Of a DNA stretch of 64,000 bases, positions 44,337 through 52,317 are shown one piece after another. Source of the stretch: JBCCFC01 sp965213595 (lineage in GTDB: Bacteria; Chloroflexota; Anaerolineae; Caldilineales; Caldilineaceae); the NCBI GenBank assembly GCA_965213595.1, contig CBDBZO010000002.1, positions 930,001 through 994,000 on the forward strand, in the 5' to 3' direction. The notes beneath the pieces were generated by a model, which saw only the letters and a program-made list of their open reading frames with translations, made no database searches and had not been told where the DNA came from. A program made the position numbers and the translations under genes. Position 1 is the first letter of the stretch; each line of letters opens with the position of its first letter.

Positions 44337-44350
44337 CTAGCAATTGCTAG
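44337..44350. promoter_or_regulatory. TetR operator 2 (CTAGCAATTGCTAG)
   Basis: A second perfect palindrome with identical outer halves (CTAGCA/TGCTAG) and a different centre, in the 5' leader of the dehalogenase mRNA. Confidence 0.75.
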
Positions 44351-44377
44351 GTGGATACAATCCAGTGGAGGTTAATG

Positions 44378-45547
44378 ATGAATCGTAGTACCGTTGTTTT
44401 GACGACAATTTTATTGATGTGCTGTGGCGTGCTTTTGTTTGCTGGCTGTGAAGTCGATAGCCGCAGCAGCAGCGTGCAGGCCTCTGATGAATGTCTCGCC
44501 GACCTCGATACTTTGACAACCAGCGACGGGGTCGAATATGTTCGCACACCCGATGCCTGCTTTGAAGAGTTGCCCGACTGGGAGTACGAGCCGCAGTACG
44601 TGGAGATCGACGGCCTGCGACAGGCCTACGTCGATGTGGGGCCAGCCGATGCCGACCCCATCCTGCTGCTGCACGGTCAGCCCTCCTGGTCTTACCTTTA
44701 TCGCTACATGATTCCCACCTTGGCCGATGAAGGGCATCGCGTGATCGCCATGGATCACCTCGGCATGGGCCGCTCGGATAAGCCGCTCGACATGGAATAT
44801 CACAGCTTCGGCAACCACGTCAACCGTCTCGATGCGTTCATCCAGGAGCTAGAGCTGGAAAATATCACGCTCTTCGCCCAGGATTGGGGCAGCGTGATCG
44901 GGCTTTATCTCGCATCGGAAAATCTCAATCTCTTCAACCGCATGGTGATTGGCAACGGTGGATTACCCATTGTCGAAGAGGTTATCGAGTTACCGGAGGA
45001 TATCGACGCCAGCGTCGCCGATTTCCACCGCACGCTCGAAATGATCCCAGCTCAACAGCCCCTATTTTACGACGAGGACGGGAATTCGCGTCTGCCGGGC
45101 GGGAGCGAGATTGACGTTGGCTTTGGGCAGTGGATTGCCTATGCAATGTACTACGAAGATTTTCGGGCGTCGAACATGGTCGAGGCGCTTACCTTCGAGC
45201 CGCTGACGCCGGAGGAAAAAGCCGCCTACGATGCACCGTTTCCCACCGAGATCACCATGGCGGGAGCGCGCTCGTTCCCGAGCCTGTTGAACGACATGGT
45301 CGGCCTGACGGAAGCGGCTGAAGAGCGGCTGGCAACTTACGAAAAGCCGTTTTTGACGATCTTCGGCGGCAACGAGCCAGGTCTCGGTGGCCCGAACGAT
45401 CCGCAGGATAGGATGATTGATTTGATTCCAGGCTCCGCGGGCCAGCCGCACCATCGCTTCCCCGATGCGAGCCACTTCCTGCAGGACGACAAGGGTGAGG
45501 AGGTTGCCGAGATGGTGAATCAGTTCATCGCGGACAATCCGCGTTAA
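44378..45547 (+). CDS. Haloalkane dehalogenase-like alpha/beta hydrolase, lipoprotein
   Basis: A 389-residue protein. GGAGG (44366-44370) favours the ATG at 44378 over that at 44375. Signal and lipobox FAGC (C24) predict surface anchoring, unusual for this mostly cytoplasmic or periplasmic family. The oxyanion region is LLHGQPSWSYLYRYMI; the nucleophile is D169 in FAQDWGSVIGL, with the second halide-binding Trp170 directly after it; the base His is in PDASHFLQDD. This matches haloalkane dehalogenases, which replace a halogen on an alkane with hydroxyl. The acid residue and cap domain are not unambiguous, so a related epoxide hydrolase or esterase is possible. Control by the adjacent TetR is very likely. 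Confidence 0.82.
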   Translation: MNRSTVVLTTILLMCCGVLLFAGCEVDSRSSSVQASDECLADLDTLTTSDGVEYVRTPDACFEELPDWEYEPQYVEIDGLRQAYVDVGPADADPILLLHGQPSWSYLYRYMIPTLADEGHRVIAMDHLGMGRSDKPLDMEYHSFGNHVNRLDAFIQELELENITLFAQDWGSVIGLYLASENLNLFNRMVIGNGGLPIVEEVIELPEDIDASVADFHRTLEMIPAQQPLFYDEDGNSRLPGGSEIDVGFGQWIAYAMYYEDFRASNMVEALTFEPLTPEEKAAYDAPFPTEITMAGARSFPSLLNDMVGLTEAAEERLATYEKPFLTIFGGNEPGLGGPNDPQDRMIDLIPGSAGQPHHRFPDASHFLQDDKGEEVAEMVNQFIADNPR

Positions 45548-45605
45548 TTGCGTGCCCCTGCAATGTCCGAGGCTGTGATACCGTCACAGCCTCTCTGTCC
45601 CTCGC

Positions 45606-45813
45606 TCACAAAACAGGCCGCAGCCGCACCGCAAAGCGAAATTTTCCCGGCGCGACCTGGTACTTTGCCAGCGTCTCCGGCCCGCAGCTGGCGCCGCCGA
45701 CGCCTTTGTGGCGGTGGTCGATCTCCAGCGTGATTTTGTCGCGCGGGTGCAACTCATTAGTGTGGGTGGCCTGCCAGAGATCGTCGGCGCTGAAGTGGCT
45801 CACCGTCGTTTGC
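45606..45813 (-). pseudogene. Second copy of the lacZ 3' end (copy B), open to a stop
   Basis: A 198-bp segment (45616-45813) matches 46462-46659 of the lacZ gene without indels, with about 19 mismatches by eye (about 90% identity). It keeps the reading frame (LWQATHTNELHPRDKITLEI) and its own stop at 45606. Its upstream edge is exactly at the brnA stop codon. It has no start, RBS or catalytic domain and is a gene remnant. Confidence 0.92.
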
Positions 45814-46103
45814 TATGCGGAAGCGCTATGCTCGTGCGGAATCAGCTTGATGAGACCGCGCAGCGCTTCGTTAACGCTCCCCGAATTCGGAAAATACTTG
45901 CGCACGTCCGGCTCCAGCAGGACTGCGCCATCCTCCAGCGTGAAGTACTGTACCTTCGCGCTGCCGTCCTCTTGAATAACGCGAACGGCATGACCACGTT
46001 CGTAGGCCTGGTGATACTTGCCGCGTTGTCCCTTTTTGCCGCTGAAATCGTATTCGGGCAGCATGTCTGTTTCTTGGTTTTGATTAGGCTGATGGGTCTT
46101 CAT
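45813..46103 (-). CDS. brnA: BrnA-like antitoxin
   Basis: A 96-residue antitoxin. The ATG at 46103 overlaps the toxin frame by 20 bases. The sequence carries the MLPEYDFSGKKGQRGKYHQA start typical of antitoxins in BrnT-linked loci, and VLLEPDVRKYFPNSGSVNEA followed by LRGLI at the DNA-binding end. It should bind and neutralise BrnT and repress the operon. The frame is intact, although its toxin is not. The stop codon overlaps the first base of the repeated lacZ end. Confidence 0.8.
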   Translation of the reverse strand: MKTHQPNQNQETDMLPEYDFSGKKGQRGKYHQAYERGHAVRVIQEDGSAKVQYFTLEDGAVLLEPDVRKYFPNSGSVNEALRGLIKLIPHEHSASA

Positions 46104-46380
46104 AGGTTTTTCGCTCTGCCGCGGTCGCCCTGCGGCAGCTAATAATGCGGAGCAAAAACTCGTGTTCCAATTCGTACTCGGTGTAGACAACCAGTAAAAG
46201 ACGCTGACGACTTGAATAACCGATGCCGATCATGCGATCTTCGGTATCTGAATGAAAATCATCGGGATAGGTAAGCAACGCTGGATCGCGAAAGACCGTT
46301 TTCGCTTCGTCAAAGTGAATGCCGTGTTTGCGAAGGTTGCTTTTTGCCTTATTGACATCCTATTCAAATATGAGTTCCAT
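46084..46380 (-). pseudogene. brnT: BrnT-like toxin gene with an early stop codon
   Basis: Reading from the ATG at 46380 gives MELIFE, then TAG at 46362-46360, then DVNKAKSNLRKHGIHFDEAK and continues uninterrupted to the stop at 46084. In the family the position of TAG is normally Trp (FEWD...KAKSN), so a single TGG to TAG change explains it. The later part keeps VFRDPALLTYPDDFHSDTED and GYSSRQRLLLVVYTE, including the strands of the RelE-like RNase fold. Only an internal TTG could restart translation, losing about 33 residues. The toxin is therefore probably inactive. Confidence 0.85.
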
Positions 46381-46448
46381 TGCCGTAGTATACCAGAAGG
46401 TGCTCGAACTTGGCAGTCCTTCGTCATATCCTTTTACACCCCTACTTT

Positions 46449-49400
46449 TCATCGCTCCACCGGCCGCAGCCGCACCGCAAACCGAAATTTCGCCGGCGTA
46501 ACCTGATATCTTTCCAGCGTCTCCGGCCCGCAGCTGGCGCCGCCGACGCCCTTCTGTCGGTGGTCGATCTCCAGCGTGATTTCGTCGCGCGGGTGCAAGT
46601 CGTTGGTGTGGGTGGCCTGCCAGAGATCGTTGGCGGTGAAGCGGCTCACCGTCGTTTGCAACGGCTGGCCGTCCGCCGTCTCGACGCGCAGACCCGCGCC
46701 GGAATCGTCGCGCAGTTCCAGCCAGCGCACGTCGGTTTTGTTGCCGTGGGCCTGGGGCATGATGTAGGGCACGTACTCGTCGGCGACGGTGCTTTGCCAC
46801 GTGCCCATCGGCGCGCCCGTGTTGCGGTCGACATAGTTTTCGTGGGGGCCGCGCCCGTACCAGCGCACCTGCTCGAAGCCCTGCTTGATCCCCATCGACA
46901 GCCCCACTCGCGGCAGGTTCGGCAGCGCCGCGTCCGCCTCGACTTCGTTGGTAATCTCGACCGTGCCGTCGCCGTGGATGGTATAGAGCTGTTCGTGCTG
47001 GAAGGCGTTCGGGTGCGCGTCTGAGCCAACGACCGTTTGCGCGCGAATTTCGACGACGCCCGGCGACGGCTGCGTCACCCGCACGGATTCGACGGTTGCG
47101 TCGAGTGCGTCGAGCCCGGCGGCTTGCCACTGCTCCAGGTCCATCGGTCGCCAGCCCTGGGCGACTTTGAAGCCGTCGTTGTCCAGCGGCGCGCGCCAGA
47201 CGTTGAGGCGCGGGCCCTCGGTCAGCAGGTCGACGCCGTTGACCTGGTAGCGGATGAGGCGGGCGCTGGTGCTGTCGAAGGTGAGGGTGAGGTGGTCGTT
47301 GGAGATTTGGATTTGGTCAGCGTTTTGGGTTAGGTCGAGCGGCGCCCCCATCCCCGGCCCTTCCCCCACGCGTGGGGGAAGGGGGGCTGTACTGACATTT
47401 GAAGGAATATTTTTGTCATCAATCTGTACCGAATCTCCGCCGTCCAACACACCCTCTCCACGCGTGGAGAGGGCCGGGGTGAGGCCCCACTGCCCCCACG
47501 CCACCTCGTGCCCCACCTCCGCCCACGCCGTCGCCTCGACCTGCTCAAAACGCACCGTCACAAACGCTTCGTCCCCGTCGCTCAAGTTTAGCGACGGCAG
47601 CGGCAGGTCGACCACGCGGTGCTCTTGGGGCGCGAGCGGGGGGAGGTCGAGCGGCTGCTGGTGGACGAGCTCGCCGTTGACCAGCACCTCGAACATCGCC
47701 CGCAGATTGGTGGTGTCGGCGAAGAAAGACTCGTTAAACCCCTCAATCGTTCCCGTTGCTGGGTCGAGATCATAAAAGCGAATGGGCTGCAAAATTTTCT
47801 TGTACTCCCACAGGGCGGGATGCGGCGTGCGGTCGGGCCAGACGAGGCCGTTGATGTTGAAATTGCTGTCGTGGACGGCTTCGTCGAAGTCGCCGCCGTA
47901 GGCCCAGTAGTCGACGCCGCTTTCGTCGAGCCGACGCAGCCCCTGATCGACCCAATCCCAGATAAAGCCGCCCTGGAGGCCGCGATGGGTGCGGATGGCG
48001 TCCCAGTACTCTTGCAGATTGCCGGTGCTGTTGCCCATCGAGTGGGCATATTCGCACATCACCAGCGGGCGATTCCAGAGCGGGTTGTCATCCGCGTTTT
48101 CGCCGTACTCCTCGATTTCGTCGACCGTCGGGTACATGGGGCAGACTAAATCCGTGACGGCGTGGCCGCGCTCCCACGCTTCGCCCATCCAGCGCGAGAT
48201 GGCGCCCTCGTAGTGGAGCGGGCGCGTGGGGTCGGTGTGGCGGATCCACGCGGCGAGCGCGTGGTGGTTGGCGCCGATGCCGCTCTCGTTGCCCAGCGAC
48301 CAGAGGATCACGCTGGCGTGATTTTTGGTGCGCTGCACCATGCGCTGGCCGCGCTGAACGAACGCGTGCGTCCACTCCGGATCGTCGCAGAGGCGCTGGT
48401 AGAGACCGTGCGTCTCGATGTTGGCCTCGTCGATCACGTAGAGGCCGTACGCGTCGCAGAGCTCGTACCAGCGGGGGTGGCAGGGGTAGTGGGCGTTGCG
48501 CACGGCGTTGAGGTTGAAGCGCTTCATCAGCTCGATGTCCGCGCGCATCGAGGCCTCGCTGACCGTCTTGCCGCGCGTGTCGTCGTGCTCGTGGCGATTG
48601 ACGCCCTTGAGCAAGATCGGCTTCCCGTTCACCAGCAAATCGCGCCCCTTGACTTTGACCTCGCGGAAGCCGACTCTCGTGCTCAGATATTCGATGGCGT
48701 TGCCGTCGAGGTCGCGCAGGGTGAGGACGAGGGTGTAGAGATGGGGCTGCTCGGCGGACCACTGCACGGGCTGCTCGACTGTCAGCTCGATCGCGACGGT
48801 CGGCAGCGTGCCGAGCATGTGGGGGTTGGGCTGCGGCACGTTGACGGCGGCGGATGTGCCCGCGTTTTGCTGGGTTTGGTGGGTCATGGGGCTGGGGCTG
48901 GCAGAGACCCCCTCCCCCGGCCCCTCCCCCTCGGAAGGGGAGGGGGGTCTGTTGATTGGCTTGGCCGCATCGAAATCCGCGGAAGCATCCTCCGCGTGAC
49001 CAACCAACGGCCCCCTCCCCTCGTAGGGGAGGGCTGGGGAGGGGTACAGCATCGCCTCCACCCCAAACCCGTTCGCCACGCTCCCATCGCTCGCCTCCAC
49101 CCGCGCATTAATATGCAGCGTTGCGTCCCGATAGTCGGCATCGAATTTCGTGCGCACCGCGAAATCGAAAATGTGGGTGAGCGGCGTGCTGTAGAGAAAA
49201 ACATCGCGATAAATCCCCGCCAGCCACCAGTGATCCTGATCCTCCAGGTAGCTCCCATCCGACCAGCGAATCACCATCGCCGCCAGCAGATTTTCGCCCG
49301 GCTGCACGAAGTCGGTGAGATCAAATTCGGCGGGGAGGCGCGAGCCCTGGCTGTAGCCGGCGGGCCGCCCGTTGCACCAGAGATAGAAGGCTGACTCGAC

Positions 49401-49862
49401 CCCCTCGAAGCAGACGACCGTGCGCCGCTCGGCCCAGCCGCTCGGCAGCGTGAAGCGGTGGCGGTAGAGGCCGGTCGGGTTCGCCTCGGGCACGCGCACG
49501 CGGTTGAGCGCGACGTCGGGCGCGAAGGGCATTTGGACGTTGGTGTAGATGGGCTTGTCGTGGGCCGTGTAGCCCTCGCCGGGCAGCATCCAGTTGGCGG
49601 GCACGGGCAGGTCGTGCCATTCATTTCCATCCACCGATTCGTCGAAATCAACGGCGAAGAAGTCCGTGGGGGCCGCATCGGGCCGGTCGACCAGCGTGAA
49701 GCGCCAGTCGCCGTTGAGCACGTGGCAGAAGGGCGAGGCCAGGCGATCGCCAGCAAGCGCCGTATTGATGTCGGGGTAGGGCATCAAGGTCGCGTGGGCG
49801 GGGAGCTTGTTGATGCCGACGACCTGTGGGTTTTGCCAGTCGGGGAGGGGGGTGTGGAACAT
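46449..49862 (-). CDS. lacZ: Glycoside hydrolase family 2 beta-galactosidase (LacZ type)
   Basis: A 1137-residue cytoplasmic-type enzyme with five LacZ domains: sugar-binding (YRHRFTLPSGWAERR), Ig-like, TIM barrel (VNRHEHDDTRGKTVSEASMR), second Ig-like and the bgal_small_N domain. The acid/base is E526 in LGNESGIGANHH and the nucleophile E604 in MCEYAHSMGNSTG. It cleaves terminal beta-galactosides such as lactose. The protein is longer than the E. coli enzyme (1024) because of two insertions encoded by P4 palindromes, at residues about 272-319 and 794-840. Its last 198 bases occur again downstream, after the brnTA module. Confidence 0.95.
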   Translation of the reverse strand: MFHTPLPDWQNPQVVGINKLPAHATLMPYPDINTALAGDRLASPFCHVLNGDWRFTLVDRPDAAPTDFFAVDFDESVDGNEWHDLPVPANWMLPGEGYTAHDKPIYTNVQMPFAPDVALNRVRVPEANPTGLYRHRFTLPSGWAERRTVVCFEGVESAFYLWCNGRPAGYSQGSRLPAEFDLTDFVQPGENLLAAMVIRWSDGSYLEDQDHWWLAGIYRDVFLYSTPLTHIFDFAVRTKFDADYRDATLHINARVEASDGSVANGFGVEAMLYPSPALPYEGRGPLVGHAEDASADFDAAKPINRPPSPSEGEGPGEGVSASPSPMTHQTQQNAGTSAAVNVPQPNPHMLGTLPTVAIELTVEQPVQWSAEQPHLYTLVLTLRDLDGNAIEYLSTRVGFREVKVKGRDLLVNGKPILLKGVNRHEHDDTRGKTVSEASMRADIELMKRFNLNAVRNAHYPCHPRWYELCDAYGLYVIDEANIETHGLYQRLCDDPEWTHAFVQRGQRMVQRTKNHASVILWSLGNESGIGANHHALAAWIRHTDPTRPLHYEGAISRWMGEAWERGHAVTDLVCPMYPTVDEIEEYGENADDNPLWNRPLVMCEYAHSMGNSTGNLQEYWDAIRTHRGLQGGFIWDWVDQGLRRLDESGVDYWAYGGDFDEAVHDSNFNINGLVWPDRTPHPALWEYKKILQPIRFYDLDPATGTIEGFNESFFADTTNLRAMFEVLVNGELVHQQPLDLPPLAPQEHRVVDLPLPSLNLSDGDEAFVTVRFEQVEATAWAEVGHEVAWGQWGLTPALSTRGEGVLDGGDSVQIDDKNIPSNVSTAPLPPRVGEGPGMGAPLDLTQNADQIQISNDHLTLTFDSTSARLIRYQVNGVDLLTEGPRLNVWRAPLDNDGFKVAQGWRPMDLEQWQAAGLDALDATVESVRVTQPSPGVVEIRAQTVVGSDAHPNAFQHEQLYTIHGDGTVEITNEVEADAALPNLPRVGLSMGIKQGFEQVRWYGRGPHENYVDRNTGAPMGTWQSTVADEYVPYIMPQAHGNKTDVRWLELRDDSGAGLRVETADGQPLQTTVSRFTANDLWQATHTNDLHPRDEITLEIDHRQKGVGGASCGPETLERYQVTPAKFRFAVRLRPVER
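47341..47480 (-). repeat. Two P4 palindromes in frame in lacZ, insertion 2
   Basis: CCTTCCCCCACGCGTGGGGG (about 47358-47377) and CCCTCTCCACGCGTGGAGAG (about 47453-47472) lie about 60 bases apart and are read as LSTRGEGV and LPPRVGEGPG. They sit between the TIM barrel and the C-terminal domain, probably in a loop. Confidence 0.88.
48905..49045 (-). repeat. Two P4 palindromes in frame in lacZ, insertion 1
   Basis: CCCCCTCGGAAGGGGAGGGG and CCCCTCCCCTCGTAGGGGAG form two compact inverted repeats, read as SPALPYEGRGP and SPSEGEGPGEG. They lie in the second (Ig-like) domain. Confidence 0.88.
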
Positions 49863-50035
49863 GGTGGTTATCCAATGTGAACTGTCAACGGATTGGTTGA
49901 GAACGAATTGAACGGATTGCCTGGCCGAATCGGCTCCGGCGAGCCAGGCACCAAGCGGATGCGGAGAGAACGGATGCCGACCATCCGCTCAATCCGCTCC
50001 GAATCCGCTGACCGCTTTGCTGGCCCAAAAGAGAA

Positions 50036-50099
50036 ATGACAATCACGGCTCGCCGTCCGGTGGGAAGGTCGCAAATCGCTTGAGCCGTGACGGTCATTT
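50036..50099. repeat. P2 palindrome, fifth copy
   Basis: AATGACAATCACGGCTC (50036-50052) pairs with GAGCCGTGACGGTCATT (50083-50099) with two mismatches. Confidence 0.88.
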
Positions 50100-50285
50100 C
50101 GACGGGCTGGCCGTCGATTCAACGCGGTTGCGTGGCCGGTGACGTGGGCGTTGGGCGCGCGAGCGCTGACGGCCAAGATGACCGTCACGGCCTGCGCGCA
50201 CCCTGTCGGCCAGCGTCGATTGGGCAACGACCTTAATCGCTTGCTGAGCCAGTGCTCCACCAGCCACGCCACTGATCGGATCCAT
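50094..50285 (-). CDS. Possible 5' remnant of a small gene
   Basis: An ATG at 50285 with GGGGAG eleven to six bases upstream starts MDPISGVAGGALAQQAIKVV, which reads like a real small protein. After about 30 residues the frame passes through P2 repeat sequence and becomes arginine-rich to a stop at 50094. I interpret it as the beginning of a small gene cut by a repeat. No family is recognised. Confidence 0.3.
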   Translation of the reverse strand: MDPISGVAGGALAQQAIKVVAQSTLADRVRAGRDGHLGRQRSRAQRPRHRPRNRVESTASPSK

Positions 50286-50582
50286 TACCTGCTCCCCAGA
50301 AATATAGTGATTTCGCCGCGGGTAGTTTACTCGAAACTGCAAGAATGCACTACTGCATTAAACGCCTTGAGTCGAATGTTTCAGGTTGTGTCTGTCTCCG
50401 TCAAACCCCGGTAAAAATCGCCGGTTGCAACGATCCGTCCCGCCTGTTATACTACCTTCAGTAAGATTTGCCCGTTCACGCTGGGCAACCAATCTTGCTG
50501 CTCCCTTGCGACGGTCTTCCCCACTTTCGCAATCCACGCCCACGTGTTTGATCCAACCCATCACAACTCTGGAGGAGGACTT

Positions 50583-51941
50583 ATGAAGCCTCAAACCCAC
50601 CTCAGCCGCCGCGACTTTTTACGCGTCAGCGGCATCACCCTGGCGGGGACGGCGCTGGCCGCCTGTGCCGCGCCCGCGACCACCACGGGCGGCGACGCCG
50701 CTGCCCCCGCCGCCGATCAATCCATTTCCTTTTGGATGTGGAACACCTTTGCCCCCGCCGCCGATGAGCTGATGCAGGAGAAGCTCAACGAATGGGCGGG
50801 CGAAAACGGCGCCACCATCGAAATCTCGCGCGATTCCGATGCCAACCAGCAGACTAAGGTGCTGCCCGCCATCGAGGGCGGCACGCTGCCCGACGCCATG
50901 TTCACCAGTGCGCAAGTCGCGCTGCTGATGCAGGAGGCCAACGCGCTGGAGCCGCTGACCGACCTCTTCCCCGAAATCGGCGAAGCGCACGGCGGCTGGC
51001 AGCCCCGGCTGGACGAGTACGTGACGCGCGACGGCGAGGTTCACTTCCTTCCCTATTCCATCGATACGCCGATGACGCAGTACCGCGAGGATATTTTTGA
51101 AGCGGCGGGCCTTGAAGTGCCCGAACTTCAGTGGACGTGGGAAGAGGCTCGCGACCTCTGCGCCCAGGCGCAGGCATACACGCAGGGCACCGACACGTCG
51201 ATGGTCGGCTGGGGCTTTGGCATTGTGCCGCAGCAGCACGACGGCTGGTGCCAGGACCTCTTTACCAACTTTGGGGCCCACGTTTGGGACGAGACGGGCA
51301 CGAGAATTGTGCTGGCGGATGAGAATATGGAGGCGGCCGTGCGCGCGCTCACCTTTGCGAAGGAGGCCTACGACATGGGCCTCTTCCCGGCGGACGCGGC
51401 CTCGTGGGATTACGCCTCCAACAACAAGGCCTATCAGGAAGACCAGGCGATCCTGGTAATCAACGCGGCCTCGGTTTACGTCTGGGCCACGGAAAATCGC
51501 CCCGAACTGGCCGAGGTGACCGGTCTCACCCCCAAGCCGCGGGACGTGCTCGAGACAACCAACGCCAGCCTGCGCTACACGGTCGTCATGGATCAGGAGG
51601 CGGAGAACAAGGAGCTCGCCAGCGACCTGATCGCGGCGCTTTACGACAGCAACATCTACGCCCCGTGGCTGGAGGCGGGCTTTGTGGCCAACGTGCTGCA
51701 GGAGTACAACGACCTGCCCATGTGGGAGGGCAAGCGCGGCGCCTTCAACCTGGCGGCGCAGATCGGGACCTACCCCGGCTACCCCGCCCCGTTTGACAAC
51801 GCGGCCATGTCCGAGCTCAACGGCCCCAACGAGCCGACGGGCTCGATGATGGTGCGCGTGCTGATCGACGGCTGGGAGCCCGAACGGGCGATTGCCGAGG
51901 TGGATGAGTTTGCCAAGCGGGTGTTCGAGAAGTACTTCTAG
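50583..51941 (+). CDS. ABC-type sugar-binding lipoprotein (extracellular solute-binding family 1)
   Basis: A 452-residue binding protein with a twin-arginine leader (R9-R10-D-F-L) and lipobox LAAC (C28). RBS GGAGGAC precedes the ATG at 50583. Family stretches are IEGGTLPDAMFTSAQVAL, FLPYSIDTPMTQYREDIFE and TWEEARDLCAQAQAYTQG. It captures a sugar or oligosaccharide outside the membrane and delivers it to the permeases at 52318 and 53256. Position next to lacZ and the binding-protein type suggest a galactoside or similar oligosaccharide, but that is not shown by sequence. Confidence 0.93.
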   Translation: MKPQTHLSRRDFLRVSGITLAGTALAACAAPATTTGGDAAAPAADQSISFWMWNTFAPAADELMQEKLNEWAGENGATIEISRDSDANQQTKVLPAIEGGTLPDAMFTSAQVALLMQEANALEPLTDLFPEIGEAHGGWQPRLDEYVTRDGEVHFLPYSIDTPMTQYREDIFEAAGLEVPELQWTWEEARDLCAQAQAYTQGTDTSMVGWGFGIVPQQHDGWCQDLFTNFGAHVWDETGTRIVLADENMEAAVRALTFAKEAYDMGLFPADAASWDYASNNKAYQEDQAILVINAASVYVWATENRPELAEVTGLTPKPRDVLETTNASLRYTVVMDQEAENKELASDLIAALYDSNIYAPWLEAGFVANVLQEYNDLPMWEGKRGAFNLAAQIGTYPGYPAPFDNAAMSELNGPNEPTGSMMVRVLIDGWEPERAIAEVDEFAKRVFEKYF

Positions 51942-51971
51942 CCGACAACGTGATCTCGTCAAACGAAGAGA

Positions 51972-52285
51972 TTTAACGCAAAGGCGCAAAGACGCGAAGG
52001 GTTACCTCGTAGGCTCTGTTGGTCGGACAGCGGCTTCATCTCCGAATCAACAAAGTTTGGTTCTTTATTTCATGTGGTGGACAAGCAAGAACCCCCTCCC
52101 AACCTCCCCCAGTTTGGGGGAGGAGCCGTTGTCTCCTCGACGAAGCGACAGCTCCCTTCCCAAGTTGGGGAGGGGTGGGGTGGGGTTCCTCTTCTTAACC
52201 ACATGAGATATGCTTGAACCCAAAGTTTTTTAACGAGCATGGCCTCTCCGATTTCCCCTTGCACCTCCGCGCCTTTGCGTTGAAA
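51972..52285. repeat. Inverted AACGCAAAGGCGCAAAG arms with GC-rich palindromes between
   Basis: TTTAACGCAAAGGCGCAAAG (51972) and CGCGCCTTTGCGTTGAAA (52268-52285) face each other. Between them are CCCCCAGTTTGGGGGAGG (52107) and CCCTTCCCAAGTTGGGG (52153) palindromes, with flanks CATGTGGTGG (52071) and ACCACATG (52199). This nested structure splits the binding-protein gene from the permease genes; the 376-base gap has no gene. Confidence 0.85.
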
Positions 52286-52317
52286 TTTTCGGCATTCCCC
52301 ATACTTGGGAGAAACCC

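Larger units (their letters stand above)
49863..50582. other. 720-base intergenic tract with repeats and a small remnant
   Basis: From left to right it holds ATTGAACGGATTGCC/CAATCCGCTCC-type arms (49898-50000), a P2 palindrome (50036-50099), a P2 half site (50177-50192), a short frame remnant (50094-50285), and the leader of the sugar-binding protein gene with TTATACT (50453-50459) as a possible -10. Apart from the remnant no gene is visible. Confidence 0.65.

Noticed and set aside
46084..46278. Short intact protein starting at an internal TTG
   Set aside because: It is the end of brnT after the nonsense codon; the N-terminal strand and helix of the RNase fold would be missing.
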